NCBI GenBank assembly: GCA_025936175.1 | Contig: JAICTV010000001.1 | Coordinates: 1-64,000 of the forward strand | From: Phycisphaerae bacterium | Lineage (GTDB): Bacteria; Planctomycetota; Phycisphaerae; Tepidisphaerales; Tepidisphaeraceae | Reading direction: 5' to 3' | Length of the DNA: 64,000 bases | Shown here: in pieces, positions 43,023 to 50,878 of the stretch | Position numbering within the stretch: position 1 is the first letter of the stretch | Layout of the letters: the number at the start of each line of letters is the position of its first letter | Translations under genes and position numbers: made by a program | The notes under the pieces: model-generated | What the model was told of the DNA's origin: nothing | What the model saw: the letters and a program-made list of their open reading frames with translations, nothing else | Database searches by the model: none

Positions 43023-43058
43023 ACCGGCGGCCCCCGCGGCCGCCGGTTCTCTTTCTCC
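43023..43058 (+). terminator. Intrinsic terminator after the TPR gene
   Basis: A perfect 10-bp stem ACCGGCGGCC/GGCCGCCGGT with a 5-base loop is followed by the T/C-rich tail TCTCTTTCTC. It separates the TPR gene from ychF. Confidence 0.7.
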
Positions 43059-43068
43059 CTTCAGCCTG

Positions 43069-43074
43069 TATATT
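43069..43074 (+). promoter_or_regulatory. Candidate -10 (TATATT) before ychF
   Basis: TATATT ends 13 nt before the ATG at 43088 and lies just after the upstream terminator, as expected for an independent ychF promoter. Confidence 0.4.
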
Positions 43075-43087
43075 CGGAACCCCCCTT

Positions 43088-44173
43088 ATGGCTTTAGAAG
43101 TCGGCATCGTCGGTCTGCCCAACGTCGGCAAGAGCACGCTCTTCAACGCCCTCACCGCGGCGGGCGCGCTGGCGGCGAATTATCCGTTCGCGACCATCGA
43201 GCCCAACGTCGGCGTCGTCCCCGTCCCGGACGCGCGGCTGGCGGAGATCAACAAGTACATCGAGACCGAGAAGATCATCCCCGCGGCCCTGCGCGTCGTG
43301 GACATCGCGGGGATCGTCCGCGGAGCGAGCACCGGCGAAGGATTGGGCAACAAGTTCCTCTCGCACATCCGCGAGGTCGACGCCATCCTCCACGTCGTCC
43401 GCTGCTTCGAGAACGCCGACATCATCCACGTCGAGCAGAGCGTCGATCCCATCCGCGACATCGACACGATCGACACGGAGCTGGCGCTGGCGGACCTGGA
43501 AAGCGTCTCTTCTTCGCTCGACAAAGCCGAGCGCCTGGCGCGCAGCGGCGACAAGGAGGCGATCGCGCGGGCGGAGATTCTCAAGAAATGCCGTGATCAG
43601 CTCGATCAGGCCAAACCCGTCCGCCAGCTCGAGTTTGACGTCGAGCAGCGCAAGACACTCAAGAGCCTCGGCCTGATCACGGGGAAGAAAGTCCTTTACG
43701 TCGCCAACGTGGACGAGAGCGACATTCACGGCGAAGGCCCGCTCGTGCAGAAGGTCCGCGACCGCGCCAAGCAGGAGGGCGGCGCCGTCGTCCCCGTCTG
43801 CGGCAAGCTCGAAGCCGAACTCGCTGAGCTCCCGGAGTCGGACCGACAGGAAATGCTCGAATCGATGGGCCTGAAGGAACCGGCCCTGGCAACGCTGGCG
43901 CGCGAGGCGTACAAGCTGCTCGGCCTGCAAAGCTTCCTCACCGCCGGCCCCAAGGAAATCCGCGCCTGGGAAATTCCCGTCGGCTCGACCGCGTACGAAG
44001 CCGCGGGCAAGATTCACACCGACATCCAGCAGAAGCTCGCCCGCGCCAAGATCTATCGCCTCGACGATCTCGCCCAGCACAAGACCGAAGCCGCCATCAC
44101 CGCCGCCGGGAAGATGCGCTTCGAGGGCAAGCAGTACGTCATGCAGGACGGCGACATCGTGCACTTCCTTTGA
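43088..44173 (+). CDS. ychF: Redox-responsive ATPase/GTPase YchF (Obg family)
   Basis: This 361-residue P-loop protein of the Obg-HflX group binds ATP in preference to GTP and associates with ribosomes. It shows the P-loop [15 protein letters not shown], switch region [15 protein letters not shown], the altered specificity motif NVDE in YVANVDESD, a coiled-coil insertion, and a C-terminal TGS domain ending in [14 protein letters not shown]. Its stop overlaps the next start as TGATG, so the DUF4132 gene is coupled to it. Confidence 0.96.
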   Translation: MALEVGIVGLPNVGKSTLFNALTAAGALAANYPFATIEPNVGVVPVPDARLAEINKYIETEKIIPAALRVVDIAGIVRGASTGEGLGNKFLSHIREVDAILHVVRCFENADIIHVEQSVDPIRDIDTIDTELALADLESVSSSLDKAERLARSGDKEAIARAEILKKCRDQLDQAKPVRQLEFDVEQRKTLKSLGLITGKKVLYVANVDESDIHGEGPLVQKVRDRAKQEGGAVVPVCGKLEAELAELPESDRQEMLESMGLKEPALATLAREAYKLLGLQSFLTAGPKEIRAWEIPVGSTAYEAAGKIHTDIQQKLARAKIYRLDDLAQHKTEAAITAAGKMRFEGKQYVMQDGDIVHFL

Positions 44174-46773
44174 TGTACAATCGCGCCCGGCCCTTCCGGA
44201 GGCTGCGCGCGGTGTTCAAGCGGATCATCGACAAGTTGCGCGGCGGTACTGATCCGATCGATCCGGATGGTCGCCGGCTGGTCAACGCCTACCTCAAAGC
44301 CGCCGTCAAGAAGCAGTGCATCTACGACAAGGACCACACCAGCCTTGCCGAAGCCAAGCCGATCATCGATGCCGAGCCACAGCGTCGGATCGGCCTCGTT
44401 CTCGCAGCGATGTCAGAACTGAAGGACGTCCGCACACACAAAGCGTACGCCGACTCCTGGCACGATATCCGCGCGCTCGAGTGCATCATCGTCCTGTTGC
44501 TTCGCGGGCAGCTTCCGTTCGACGAGCAGACGCTCGACCGCCTGATGCGAGTCGGCTTCACAAAGAAAATCGCGCTTCCGCTGGGTGGCAGCATGCGCGC
44601 GGTTGAGGGTTACGCCGCCCGGCAGCCGCTGACGGACGCACACCGCGAGCTGCTCAAGCAACTTCGCGAGCGGCTTGTAAAGGATGGAACCGGCGAAGCG
44701 AGAAAGATCGTCCACCGCATCGACGCGATCTTGACTCCTTCGTCCTCCGGCGTGCTGCGCGAGGTCGCTTTCGAACCCGGCGAACCCTGGTCCGATGGCG
44801 CCATTTCCGATCTCGGCCGCGAGCCCGCCGATGACTGGCAGCGCCTGCTCAATCACGCCATCACCGCGACGTCGAGCAAGCCGTCCCGCGCATGGCTGAA
44901 AACGGCCGCCGGGCTGATCTCTGCGATGGGGCACGAAACGTTTGAATCAAGGATGGCCGCGTGGCTTCCGATGGTCGGCACGCCGGGACCGGGAAAACCG
45001 ATGCGCGGATGGGGCGGCGACGAACATCTCGATCCAACGGTTCTTGCCGAGCACAACGCCGACATCCTCAAGGGTCTCGTCTGGTCGATCGCCACGCTTG
45101 ATTCGCCCGCGATGGCACGCCTGCTCGGCGATCTCGCGGAGGCCTGTTTCAAGAAAATCCCGGTCCACGGTGCTCGCTGCCCGAAGGTTGCCAACGCCTG
45201 CCTGATCGCGCTGTCGATGATGAAGAACCCCGACGCCGTCGCGCAGATCAGCCGGATTCAGACCAAGGCGAAGAAACCATCGGCGCGGAAGATGGTCGAG
45301 AAGGCGCTCAGCGCTTCGGCGGCACAGCAGGGCGTGACGCCGGAAGAACTGGAAGAGATGTCCGTGCCCGATTTCGGCTTCGACGCCGCCGGCGTCCGCC
45401 GCACGGGCATCGGCGACTGGACCGCCGAGATCGTCATCACCGGCACCCGCGCCGTGGAGTTGCGCTGGCGCAAAGCCGACGCTGAGAAGACGCAAGCATC
45501 AATCCCCGCCGACGTCAAACGCGATCACGCCGACGCGCTCAAGCAGGTCAAGCGATCGCTGAAGGAGATCGAGACGATCCTCCCGGCGCAGGCAGCGCGA
45601 ATCGAACGCCTGCTCCTCGACGACGCGGCTCGCCCGCTCGATCTCTGGCGACAGCGCTACGTCGATCACCCACTCCTTCGTGACATCACTCGCCGACTCA
45701 TCTGGCAGTCCGACGACGTCACGTTCATCCCGCAGAGCGACGGTTTCATCGACGCCGCCGGCGCGAAAGTGCACCCGCCGACGGACAAACCAATCCGCCT
45801 CTGGCACCCGATCGGATCCTCCGCCGACGAAGTCCTCGCCTGGCGTCGCTGGCTCGAATCGAACCAGATCACGCAGCCCTTCAAGCAGGCGCATCGCGAG
45901 ATCTACGTCCTCACCGACGCCGAGCGGCAGACGCGCACCTACTCGAATCGCTTCGCCGCCCACATCCTCCGCCAACACCAGTTCCAAGCCCTCTGCCACG
46001 AGCGCGGCTGGGTTTTCCGACTGATGGGCAACTTCGATTCACACAACACGCCGACGCGCACGCTGCCGCGGCAGCAGATGAAGGTCGAGTTCTGGGTCGA
46101 CGCCGCCGCAACGGCGGAAACCTCCGACGCCGGGATCTTCCTCCACATCGCGACCGATCAGGTCCGCTTCTACCCATGGCGGGAAGAGCACCTCACGCCG
46201 CGCCAGCGCAACGAGCGCTTCATGCAGGAGCTCGAGGAGATCCGCGCCGGCCGCGCGCGGCCCGAACCGGAAGCGACACCGCTGGATCAAATCCCGCCGC
46301 GCGTCTTCTCGGAATTGATGCGCGACGTCGATCTGTTCGTCGGCGTCTGCTCCGTCGGCAACGACCCGAACTGGCAAGACCACGGCAACGGCCGCTTCAC
46401 GGATTACTGGCAGAGCTACTCCTTCGGCGAGCTGACCGAATCCGCCCACACCCGCCGCGACGTCCTCTCCCGTCTGCTCCCCAAGCTCTCCATCGCCGAT
46501 CGCGCGACCTTGAGCGACAGATTCCTCACCATCCGCGGCGACCTGCGCACGTACCACATCCACCTCGGCAGCGGCAACATCCAGATGGACCCGAACAGCC
46601 AATACCTCTGCATCGTCCAGGACCGCCGCGCGCGCAGCCACGGCAACGAGCAGATCTTCCTCCCCTTCGAAGGCGACGCGATGCTGTCAATCATCCTGAG
46701 CAAGGCATTCCTGCTGGCGGACGATAAGGACATCAAGGACGAGTCGATCCTACGGCAGATCCGAATGCCGTAG
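44173..46773 (+). CDS. DUF4132 domain protein (MolR-like)
   Basis: This 866-residue cytoplasmic protein has a diagnostic C-terminal half: IRLWHPIGSSADEVLAWRRW, ITQPFKQAHREIYVLTDAER, TYSNRFAAHILRQHQFQALC and the final HLGSGNIQMDPNSQYLCIVQ. Family members (for example MolR of E. coli) have no proven biochemical function. The N-terminal 400 residues are helical, HEAT-like, and probably bind protein. The ATG at 44173 overlaps the ychF stop codon by one base (TGATG), giving tight coupling; a TTG at 44170 is the only alternative. Linkage to ychF is unusual in my knowledge. Confidence 0.88.
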   Translation: MYNRARPFRRLRAVFKRIIDKLRGGTDPIDPDGRRLVNAYLKAAVKKQCIYDKDHTSLAEAKPIIDAEPQRRIGLVLAAMSELKDVRTHKAYADSWHDIRALECIIVLLLRGQLPFDEQTLDRLMRVGFTKKIALPLGGSMRAVEGYAARQPLTDAHRELLKQLRERLVKDGTGEARKIVHRIDAILTPSSSGVLREVAFEPGEPWSDGAISDLGREPADDWQRLLNHAITATSSKPSRAWLKTAAGLISAMGHETFESRMAAWLPMVGTPGPGKPMRGWGGDEHLDPTVLAEHNADILKGLVWSIATLDSPAMARLLGDLAEACFKKIPVHGARCPKVANACLIALSMMKNPDAVAQISRIQTKAKKPSARKMVEKALSASAAQQGVTPEELEEMSVPDFGFDAAGVRRTGIGDWTAEIVITGTRAVELRWRKADAEKTQASIPADVKRDHADALKQVKRSLKEIETILPAQAARIERLLLDDAARPLDLWRQRYVDHPLLRDITRRLIWQSDDVTFIPQSDGFIDAAGAKVHPPTDKPIRLWHPIGSSADEVLAWRRWLESNQITQPFKQAHREIYVLTDAERQTRTYSNRFAAHILRQHQFQALCHERGWVFRLMGNFDSHNTPTRTLPRQQMKVEFWVDAAATAETSDAGIFLHIATDQVRFYPWREEHLTPRQRNERFMQELEEIRAGRARPEPEATPLDQIPPRVFSELMRDVDLFVGVCSVGNDPNWQDHGNGRFTDYWQSYSFGELTESAHTRRDVLSRLLPKLSIADRATLSDRFLTIRGDLRTYHIHLGSGNIQMDPNSQYLCIVQDRRARSHGNEQIFLPFEGDAMLSIILSKAFLLADDKDIKDESILRQIRMP

Positions 46774-46803
46774 GTCGGACGGGCTCTGTCTCAAGCCTCC
46801 GCC

Positions 46804-46889
46804 GTAGGGGCGAGGCCTGCCTCGCCCGCGTTTGTGGATTGCGCATTTCCCGCCAAATTCGAAGACGGCGACGCAGGCGTCGCCCCTAC
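46804..46889. repeat. GGGCGAC-type palindromic pair (inverted)
   Basis: GTAGGGGCGAGGCCTGCCTC GCCC at 46804-46827 and GGCGACGCAGGCGTCGCCCC TAC at 46867-46889 are each hairpin-forming and face each other with GTAGGGG/CCCCTAC outermost. They belong to the family at 59680-59758 and 60818-60872. They lie between convergent genes. Confidence 0.75.
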
Positions 46890-46936
46890 AAAATCCAGCG
46901 AATCGCGTTGTTGAGACGGAGCCTGTGCGATCTACG

Positions 46937-46995
46937 GAAAAAAAATGCCCCCGGTGGGGAGAACCGGGGGCAATCAATCCGGGCGTGCGCCCGGA
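46937..46995 (-). terminator. Strong intrinsic terminator for the RTX-like gene
   Basis: On the minus strand TGCCCCCGG/CCGGGGGCA (9-bp stem, 46972-46946) is followed by eight T (46945-46938), a textbook Rho-independent terminator. A second perfect hairpin TCCGGGCG-TG-CGCCCGGA (46978-46995) lies just upstream of it in the transcript. Confidence 0.88.
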
Positions 46996-47038
46996 AGGAA
47001 GGGGGACCGTGATGTCGCGCGATCGCGTGCTCGCGACG

Positions 47039-48076
47039 CTAGACCGCGCTGTTGCTGCTGGTGACCGTATCGCTCCCGCTGCCGCTCGTCGTCGTATCCG
47101 TGCCGCTGTCGTCGGCGTTGGCGAAGCCGTGATGTCCGCGGTGATGGAAGCGGCCGCCACCGAACCCACCGCCGCCGATGGAGAATCCGCCGCCGCCGAA
47201 GTTGAAGTGGGTGACCGGCGGACTGCCTTCGTTGACGCTGTCGGTGCCGCCCGAGCCGCCGGAGACCGAGTCCGTTCCGTCGCCGCCCCAGATCGTGTCG
47301 TTGCCGGCCGATCCGGTGATGGTGTCGTCGCCGGCGTCGCCGTACAGATGGCTGTTGAGGGCGTCTGAGGTGATGGTGTCGTTCCCGTCACCGCCGTGGA
47401 TGTTCAATGTGCCGACGGTCGCCTTTCCGCCGGAGATGGTGTCGTCGCCCGCGCCGCCGTTGATGCGGCTGGAGCCGGAGCCGACCTTGATGACGTCGTT
47501 CCCGTCGCCGCCGGAGATGTTGTTGCGGCCGTTGCCGCCGTTGATGGTGTCGGCGCCGTCGCCGCCGATGATGTAGTCGGCCGCGCCCTTGCCGTTGATC
47601 ACGTCGTCGCCGGACCCGCCGTAGATGAAATCGCGCCCGGTGCCGCCGGTGATGGTGTCGTTGCCGTCGCCGCCGGAGACGTTGTTCCGGCCGGCGCCGG
47701 CCATGGTGATCGTGTCGTTCCCTGAGCCGCCCATGGCCGAGCCGTTGGCGGAATTGATGGTGATGGCGTCGTTCCCGTCGCCGCCGTTAACGCCCACGCG
47801 CGCCGTGACGGCCGAATCGACGGTAACGGTGTCGTCGCCCGCGCCGGCATCGACGAAGACGCCGCGCACGTCGCCGACGGCTTCGGAGCCGACGAACGCG
47901 CCGTCCACCTTCACTTCAACCTTGCTCGAATCGCTGCTGAGCGCGACGGAAATGCTCTCGCCGGCGTCGGTGCCGGTGACATCGAGCAAACCGTGCGTCA
48001 GCGTCGCCGTCGCCGCGAACAGGCGGCGCGTCTCCAGCGACTCGATGAACTTGTACGCGTCTTGCTCTCGGCCCAT
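47039..48076 (-). CDS. Secreted RTX-like calcium-binding repeat protein with LEPR-XLL-type N-terminus
   Basis: This 345-residue protein opens with the FIESLETRRLFAATATLTHG motif, of the LEPR-XLL type found at the start of secreted planctomycete proteins. Residues about 75-270 are a ladder of GGDGNDxI/GGxGxD nonapeptides (for example VSGGDGNDTITGGTGRDFIY). Such repeats bind calcium and fold as a parallel beta-roll on secretion. The C-terminus is Gly/Ser-rich with FNFGGGGFSIGGGGFGGGRF and HHRGHHG. The start MGREQDAY (48076) has GGAGGT with good spacing. No type I secretion genes are adjacent. A strong double-hairpin terminator follows. Probably a structural surface protein. Confidence 0.88.
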   Translation of the reverse strand: MGREQDAYKFIESLETRRLFAATATLTHGLLDVTGTDAGESISVALSSDSSKVEVKVDGAFVGSEAVGDVRGVFVDAGAGDDTVTVDSAVTARVGVNGGDGNDAITINSANGSAMGGSGNDTITMAGAGRNNVSGGDGNDTITGGTGRDFIYGGSGDDVINGKGAADYIIGGDGADTINGGNGRNNISGGDGNDVIKVGSGSSRINGGAGDDTISGGKATVGTLNIHGGDGNDTITSDALNSHLYGDAGDDTITGSAGNDTIWGGDGTDSVSGGSGGTDSVNEGSPPVTHFNFGGGGFSIGGGGFGGGRFHHRGHHGFANADDSGTDTTTSGSGSDTVTSSNSAV

Positions 48077-48287
48077 GTCCGGTACCTCCACGAACGTGCG
48101 AACGGCCCCGTTATTCCAGCGGCCCCCTGGCCGGCATACGGAGTTGGTTCAACCGATCGCGGAGAAACTTCCCTCAAAACTTCCGTCGAATTCCGCCGGG
48201 ACTGTTTCTCATGGGGGCCATGACGGCACAATGACCGGCGGCGTTTTCTGTCATTCGCGCCACGGGATGCGTAAACTGCTCCCGGCC

Positions 48288-48361
48288 GCACCCGTAGCTC
48301 AGTTGGACAGAGCATCGGATTTCTAATCCGACGGTCGCAGGTTCGAATCCTGCCGGGTGCG
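48288..48361 (+). tRNA. tRNA-Arg (anticodon UCU)
   Basis: A complete 74-base cloverleaf: acceptor stem GCACCCG/CGGGTGC, D-arm GCTC..GAGC, anticodon stem TCGGA/TCCGA with loop TTTCTAA (anticodon TCT, decoding AGA), and T-arm GCAGG-TTCGAAT-CCTGC. The discriminator base is G and CCA is not encoded. It lies 62 bases upstream of the beta-CASP nuclease gene. Confidence 0.95.
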
Positions 48362-48423
48362 CTTCAAGTCTCGGCGACAACTGGCATTGCGACGGTGGGG
48401 CGGCGGTCGTACCGTTTGCGGCC

Positions 48424-49878
48424 ATGCGCATCCAATTCTGCGGCGCCGATCGCACCGTCACCGGCTCCTCTCACCTGCTCGAGCTCAACGGCCTTCGCAT
48501 CCTGCTCGACTGCGGGATGTATCAGGGCCCGCGCGACGAAGCGCGGCGGCTCAACCAGTATCTGCCGGAGAATTTCAAGAGCATCGACGCGATCATCCTC
48601 TCGCACGGTCATCTCGATCACTGCGGCAAGCTCCCGGTGATCGTCCGCCAGGGGTTCAACAAGACGATCTACTGCACCGCGGCGACGGCGGAGGTCGCGC
48701 GGATCGTCATGACCGACGCGGCCAAGATTCAGGAGGAAGACGCCGACTACCTCAACCGCCGCGGCCGCGCGCCGGGCGAAGATCCGATCGAGCCGCTCTA
48801 TCGATCGACCGACGCCGCCGCCGTTCTGAAACTCTTTCGCCGCGTGAAGTACGCCGAGAAGCAGGACCTGGGGAGCGGCGTCAGCTTCACCTTCTTCGAC
48901 GCCGGCCACATTCTCGGCTCCGCGTACGTCGTGATCGAATGGAACGAGGACGGCACGAACAAGCGGCTGCTCTTCACCGCCGACGTCGGCCGCTACGACT
49001 CGCCGATCATCCGCGACCCGGTCTCGATTCCGGGCGTATTCGACTACGTGATCACCGAGAGCACTTACGGCATGAAAGACCACGGCCCGATCGATGCCGT
49101 CGAGCCGCAACTGCTCGACGCCGTCAAATTCTGCATCGACCGCAAGAGCCGATTGCTCGTCCCCTCCTTCGCGGTCGGGCGGACGCAGACGATCCTGTGG
49201 TACGTGCAGAAATTCATCCAGGAAAAGACAATCCCGTCGATCCCGATCTTCGTCGACAGCCCGATGGGCGTGGACGTGACCGAGGTGACGAAGCAGTTCC
49301 GCGACGTGTTCGACGAGCAGACGCTGGCGATGATCGGCACCAACGATCTCTTCTCCGGCTCGCGCGTGACGCTCGCCTCCAGCAGCCAGGAGAGCCGCAA
49401 CATCAACTCCCAGCCGGGGCCGTGCGTGATCATCGCGTCGAGCCCCACGTGCGAGTTCGGCCGGATCCTGCATCACCTCAAGCAGAGCCTCGAGCGGCCG
49501 AACGACATGGTCATCTTCGTCGGCTGGGTGCCGCCGGGGACGCTCGGCCGGCGTCTCCAGGACGGGCAGAAACGGGTCAAGGTTTTCGATCGCTTCTACG
49601 ACGTCCGCTGCCAGATCCGCACGATCCACGGCCTCAGCGCCCATGCGGACGGGAACGAGCTGCTTCGCTTCCTCGGGCCGACGCTCAAGAAGGAAACGGC
49701 CGCCTACGTCGTCCACGGCGAAGAAGATCAGGCCGAGGGCTTCGCGCGGCGGCTGTTGGAAAACGGCGTCGGCCGCGCCGAGGTTCCGGCGATGGAGTCA
49801 TCGGTGATCACGTCCGCGAAAGGCTTGCCGGGCGACAACAAAGGCGCGACGCAACCCGCTGCGAGCGACGGCGATTAA
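48424..49878 (+). CDS. Metallo-beta-lactamase/beta-CASP nuclease (CPSF73/YSH1-like)
   Basis: This 484-residue protein combines a metallo-beta-lactamase domain with an inserted beta-CASP domain, typical of RNA-processing endo/exonucleases. Metal ligands are in ILSHGHLDHCG (His61, His63, Asp65, His66), DAGHILGSAYV and TADVGRYD; the late beta-CASP His is in IHGLSAHADGNELL. The start RIQFCGADRTVTGSSHLLEL is the bacterial CPSF-like form. It may act in RNA maturation; the tRNA just upstream is suggestive only. Its TAA abuts the convergent isochorismatase stop (TAATTA at 49876-49881). Confidence 0.92.
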   Translation: MRIQFCGADRTVTGSSHLLELNGLRILLDCGMYQGPRDEARRLNQYLPENFKSIDAIILSHGHLDHCGKLPVIVRQGFNKTIYCTAATAEVARIVMTDAAKIQEEDADYLNRRGRAPGEDPIEPLYRSTDAAAVLKLFRRVKYAEKQDLGSGVSFTFFDAGHILGSAYVVIEWNEDGTNKRLLFTADVGRYDSPIIRDPVSIPGVFDYVITESTYGMKDHGPIDAVEPQLLDAVKFCIDRKSRLLVPSFAVGRTQTILWYVQKFIQEKTIPSIPIFVDSPMGVDVTEVTKQFRDVFDEQTLAMIGTNDLFSGSRVTLASSSQESRNINSQPGPCVIIASSPTCEFGRILHHLKQSLERPNDMVIFVGWVPPGTLGRRLQDGQKRVKVFDRFYDVRCQIRTIHGLSAHADGNELLRFLGPTLKKETAAYVVHGEEDQAEGFARRLLENGVGRAEVPAMESSVITSAKGLPGDNKGATQPAASDGD

Positions 49879-50436
49879 TTATCTGACCAACCGCTGGATC
49901 GAGCGGAACTGCTCGTGCTTCGCATCGCGCACCAGCTCGAAGATCGCCATCTCGCTGCTCGACGGCAGCGCGCCGCTGCCGAGCATCTTCGAGATGCCCA
50001 GCTCACGGTTGGCCGCGGTGCGCGATGACGTGCAGTCGATCAGCAGGTGCACCTGGTAGTCGCGCGCGAGCAGGTCGTGGGCCGTCTGGTTCATGCAGAC
50101 ATGCGATTCGATGCCGCAGAGCATCACCTGCTTGCGACCGAGCGATTCAAGTCGCTCTTTGAACCCCTCCGCTCCGCCGCAACTGAAGGCCGTTTTCCCG
50201 AGTGGCGTCACATCGCCCGGCAGCACGCGTCGAATCTCCTCGACGGTCGCACCGAGCTTCGCCGGCGCCTGCTCCGTCGCGATGATCGGAACGCCGAGCA
50301 GCTTCGCCGCCTCCGCGACAACCGCCGTGCGCTTGACGATCTCGTCGAACCGATCGATCGCCGGACGGAATGCTTCCTGAAGATCGCAGATCAGCAGCAG
50401 GGCGCGGTCGGCGTCCAGCACGTTCTCATGTGACAC
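49879..50436 (-). CDS. Isochorismatase-family cysteine hydrolase
   Basis: This 185-residue protein has the isochorismatase/nicotinamidase fold: the Asp of LLICDLQEAFRPA, the Lys of LGKTAFSC and the catalytic Cys of MLCGIESHVCMNQTAHDLL. Substrate could be an amide or vinyl ether; the family cannot be resolved by eye. The frame has no ATG at a suitable place. The GTG at 50436 (VSHENVLDADRALLLICD) is chosen and overlaps the upstream CbiX-like gene by 11 bases, so it is the last gene of a three-gene operon with that gene and the M28 peptidase. Confidence 0.85.
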   Translation of the reverse strand: MSHENVLDADRALLLICDLQEAFRPAIDRFDEIVKRTAVVAEAAKLLGVPIIATEQAPAKLGATVEEIRRVLPGDVTPLGKTAFSCGGAEGFKERLESLGRKQVMLCGIESHVCMNQTAHDLLARDYQVHLLIDCTSSRTAANRELGISKMLGSGALPSSSEMAIFELVRDAKHEQFRSIQRLVR

Positions 50437-50878
50437 GGGCGCCTTTCTCCCCGCTGCGGATCGTCCCGCGGCAGCTCTCGCAGCGAAAGCCGTGATCGAC
50501 GCAAAAGTCGACGCGCTTGGCGAGCAAATCGAGGATGAGATCATCAATCCCCAGCGGCATCGTCACGTGGTATTGGCTGTCGGGATGCAATTGGGCCGCC
50601 TCGCTTGCGAGGCGCGGAATGTCAGACGTCCAGTGCTTTCCCGGGCCGAGGAAAAACGGACAAACGACGATCCGCGTCGCCCCGCGCTCGACGCATTTCG
50701 CGTACGCGGTCGCGATCGAAGGCTCCGCGATCTCCATATGCGCCGGTTCCACGATCCCGTAGGTCTGCTCGAAGCGCTGCGCGAACAGCGCCGCGATCTG
50801 CTCGAGGAGCTGGTTGCTCTCGTCGCGCCGGGACCCGTGATCGACGATGATGATTCCGTTGCTCATGTTTCCCTTCAT
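50426..50878 (-). CDS. CbiX/SirB-like short chelatase with C-terminal Cys motif
   Basis: This 150-residue protein is a single-domain chelatase of the CbiX(S)/SirB type, which inserts cobalt or iron into sirohydrochlorin-like rings. The two metal-binding histidines are His14 in GIIIVDHGSRRDESN and His82 in FFLGPGKHWTSDIP. EPAHMEIAEPSIATAY is also family-typical. An unusual C-terminal tail VDFCVDHGFRCESCRGT holds three Cys (126, 133, 136) as C-x6-C-x2-C, which might bind a metal or cluster. The start MKGNMSNG overlaps the upstream peptidase stop as ATGA (50875-50878). No other cobalamin or siroheme genes are nearby. Confidence 0.83.
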   Translation of the reverse strand: MKGNMSNGIIIVDHGSRRDESNQLLEQIAALFAQRFEQTYGIVEPAHMEIAEPSIATAYAKCVERGATRIVVCPFFLGPGKHWTSDIPRLASEAAQLHPDSQYHVTMPLGIDDLILDLLAKRVDFCVDHGFRCESCRGTIRSGEKGARVT

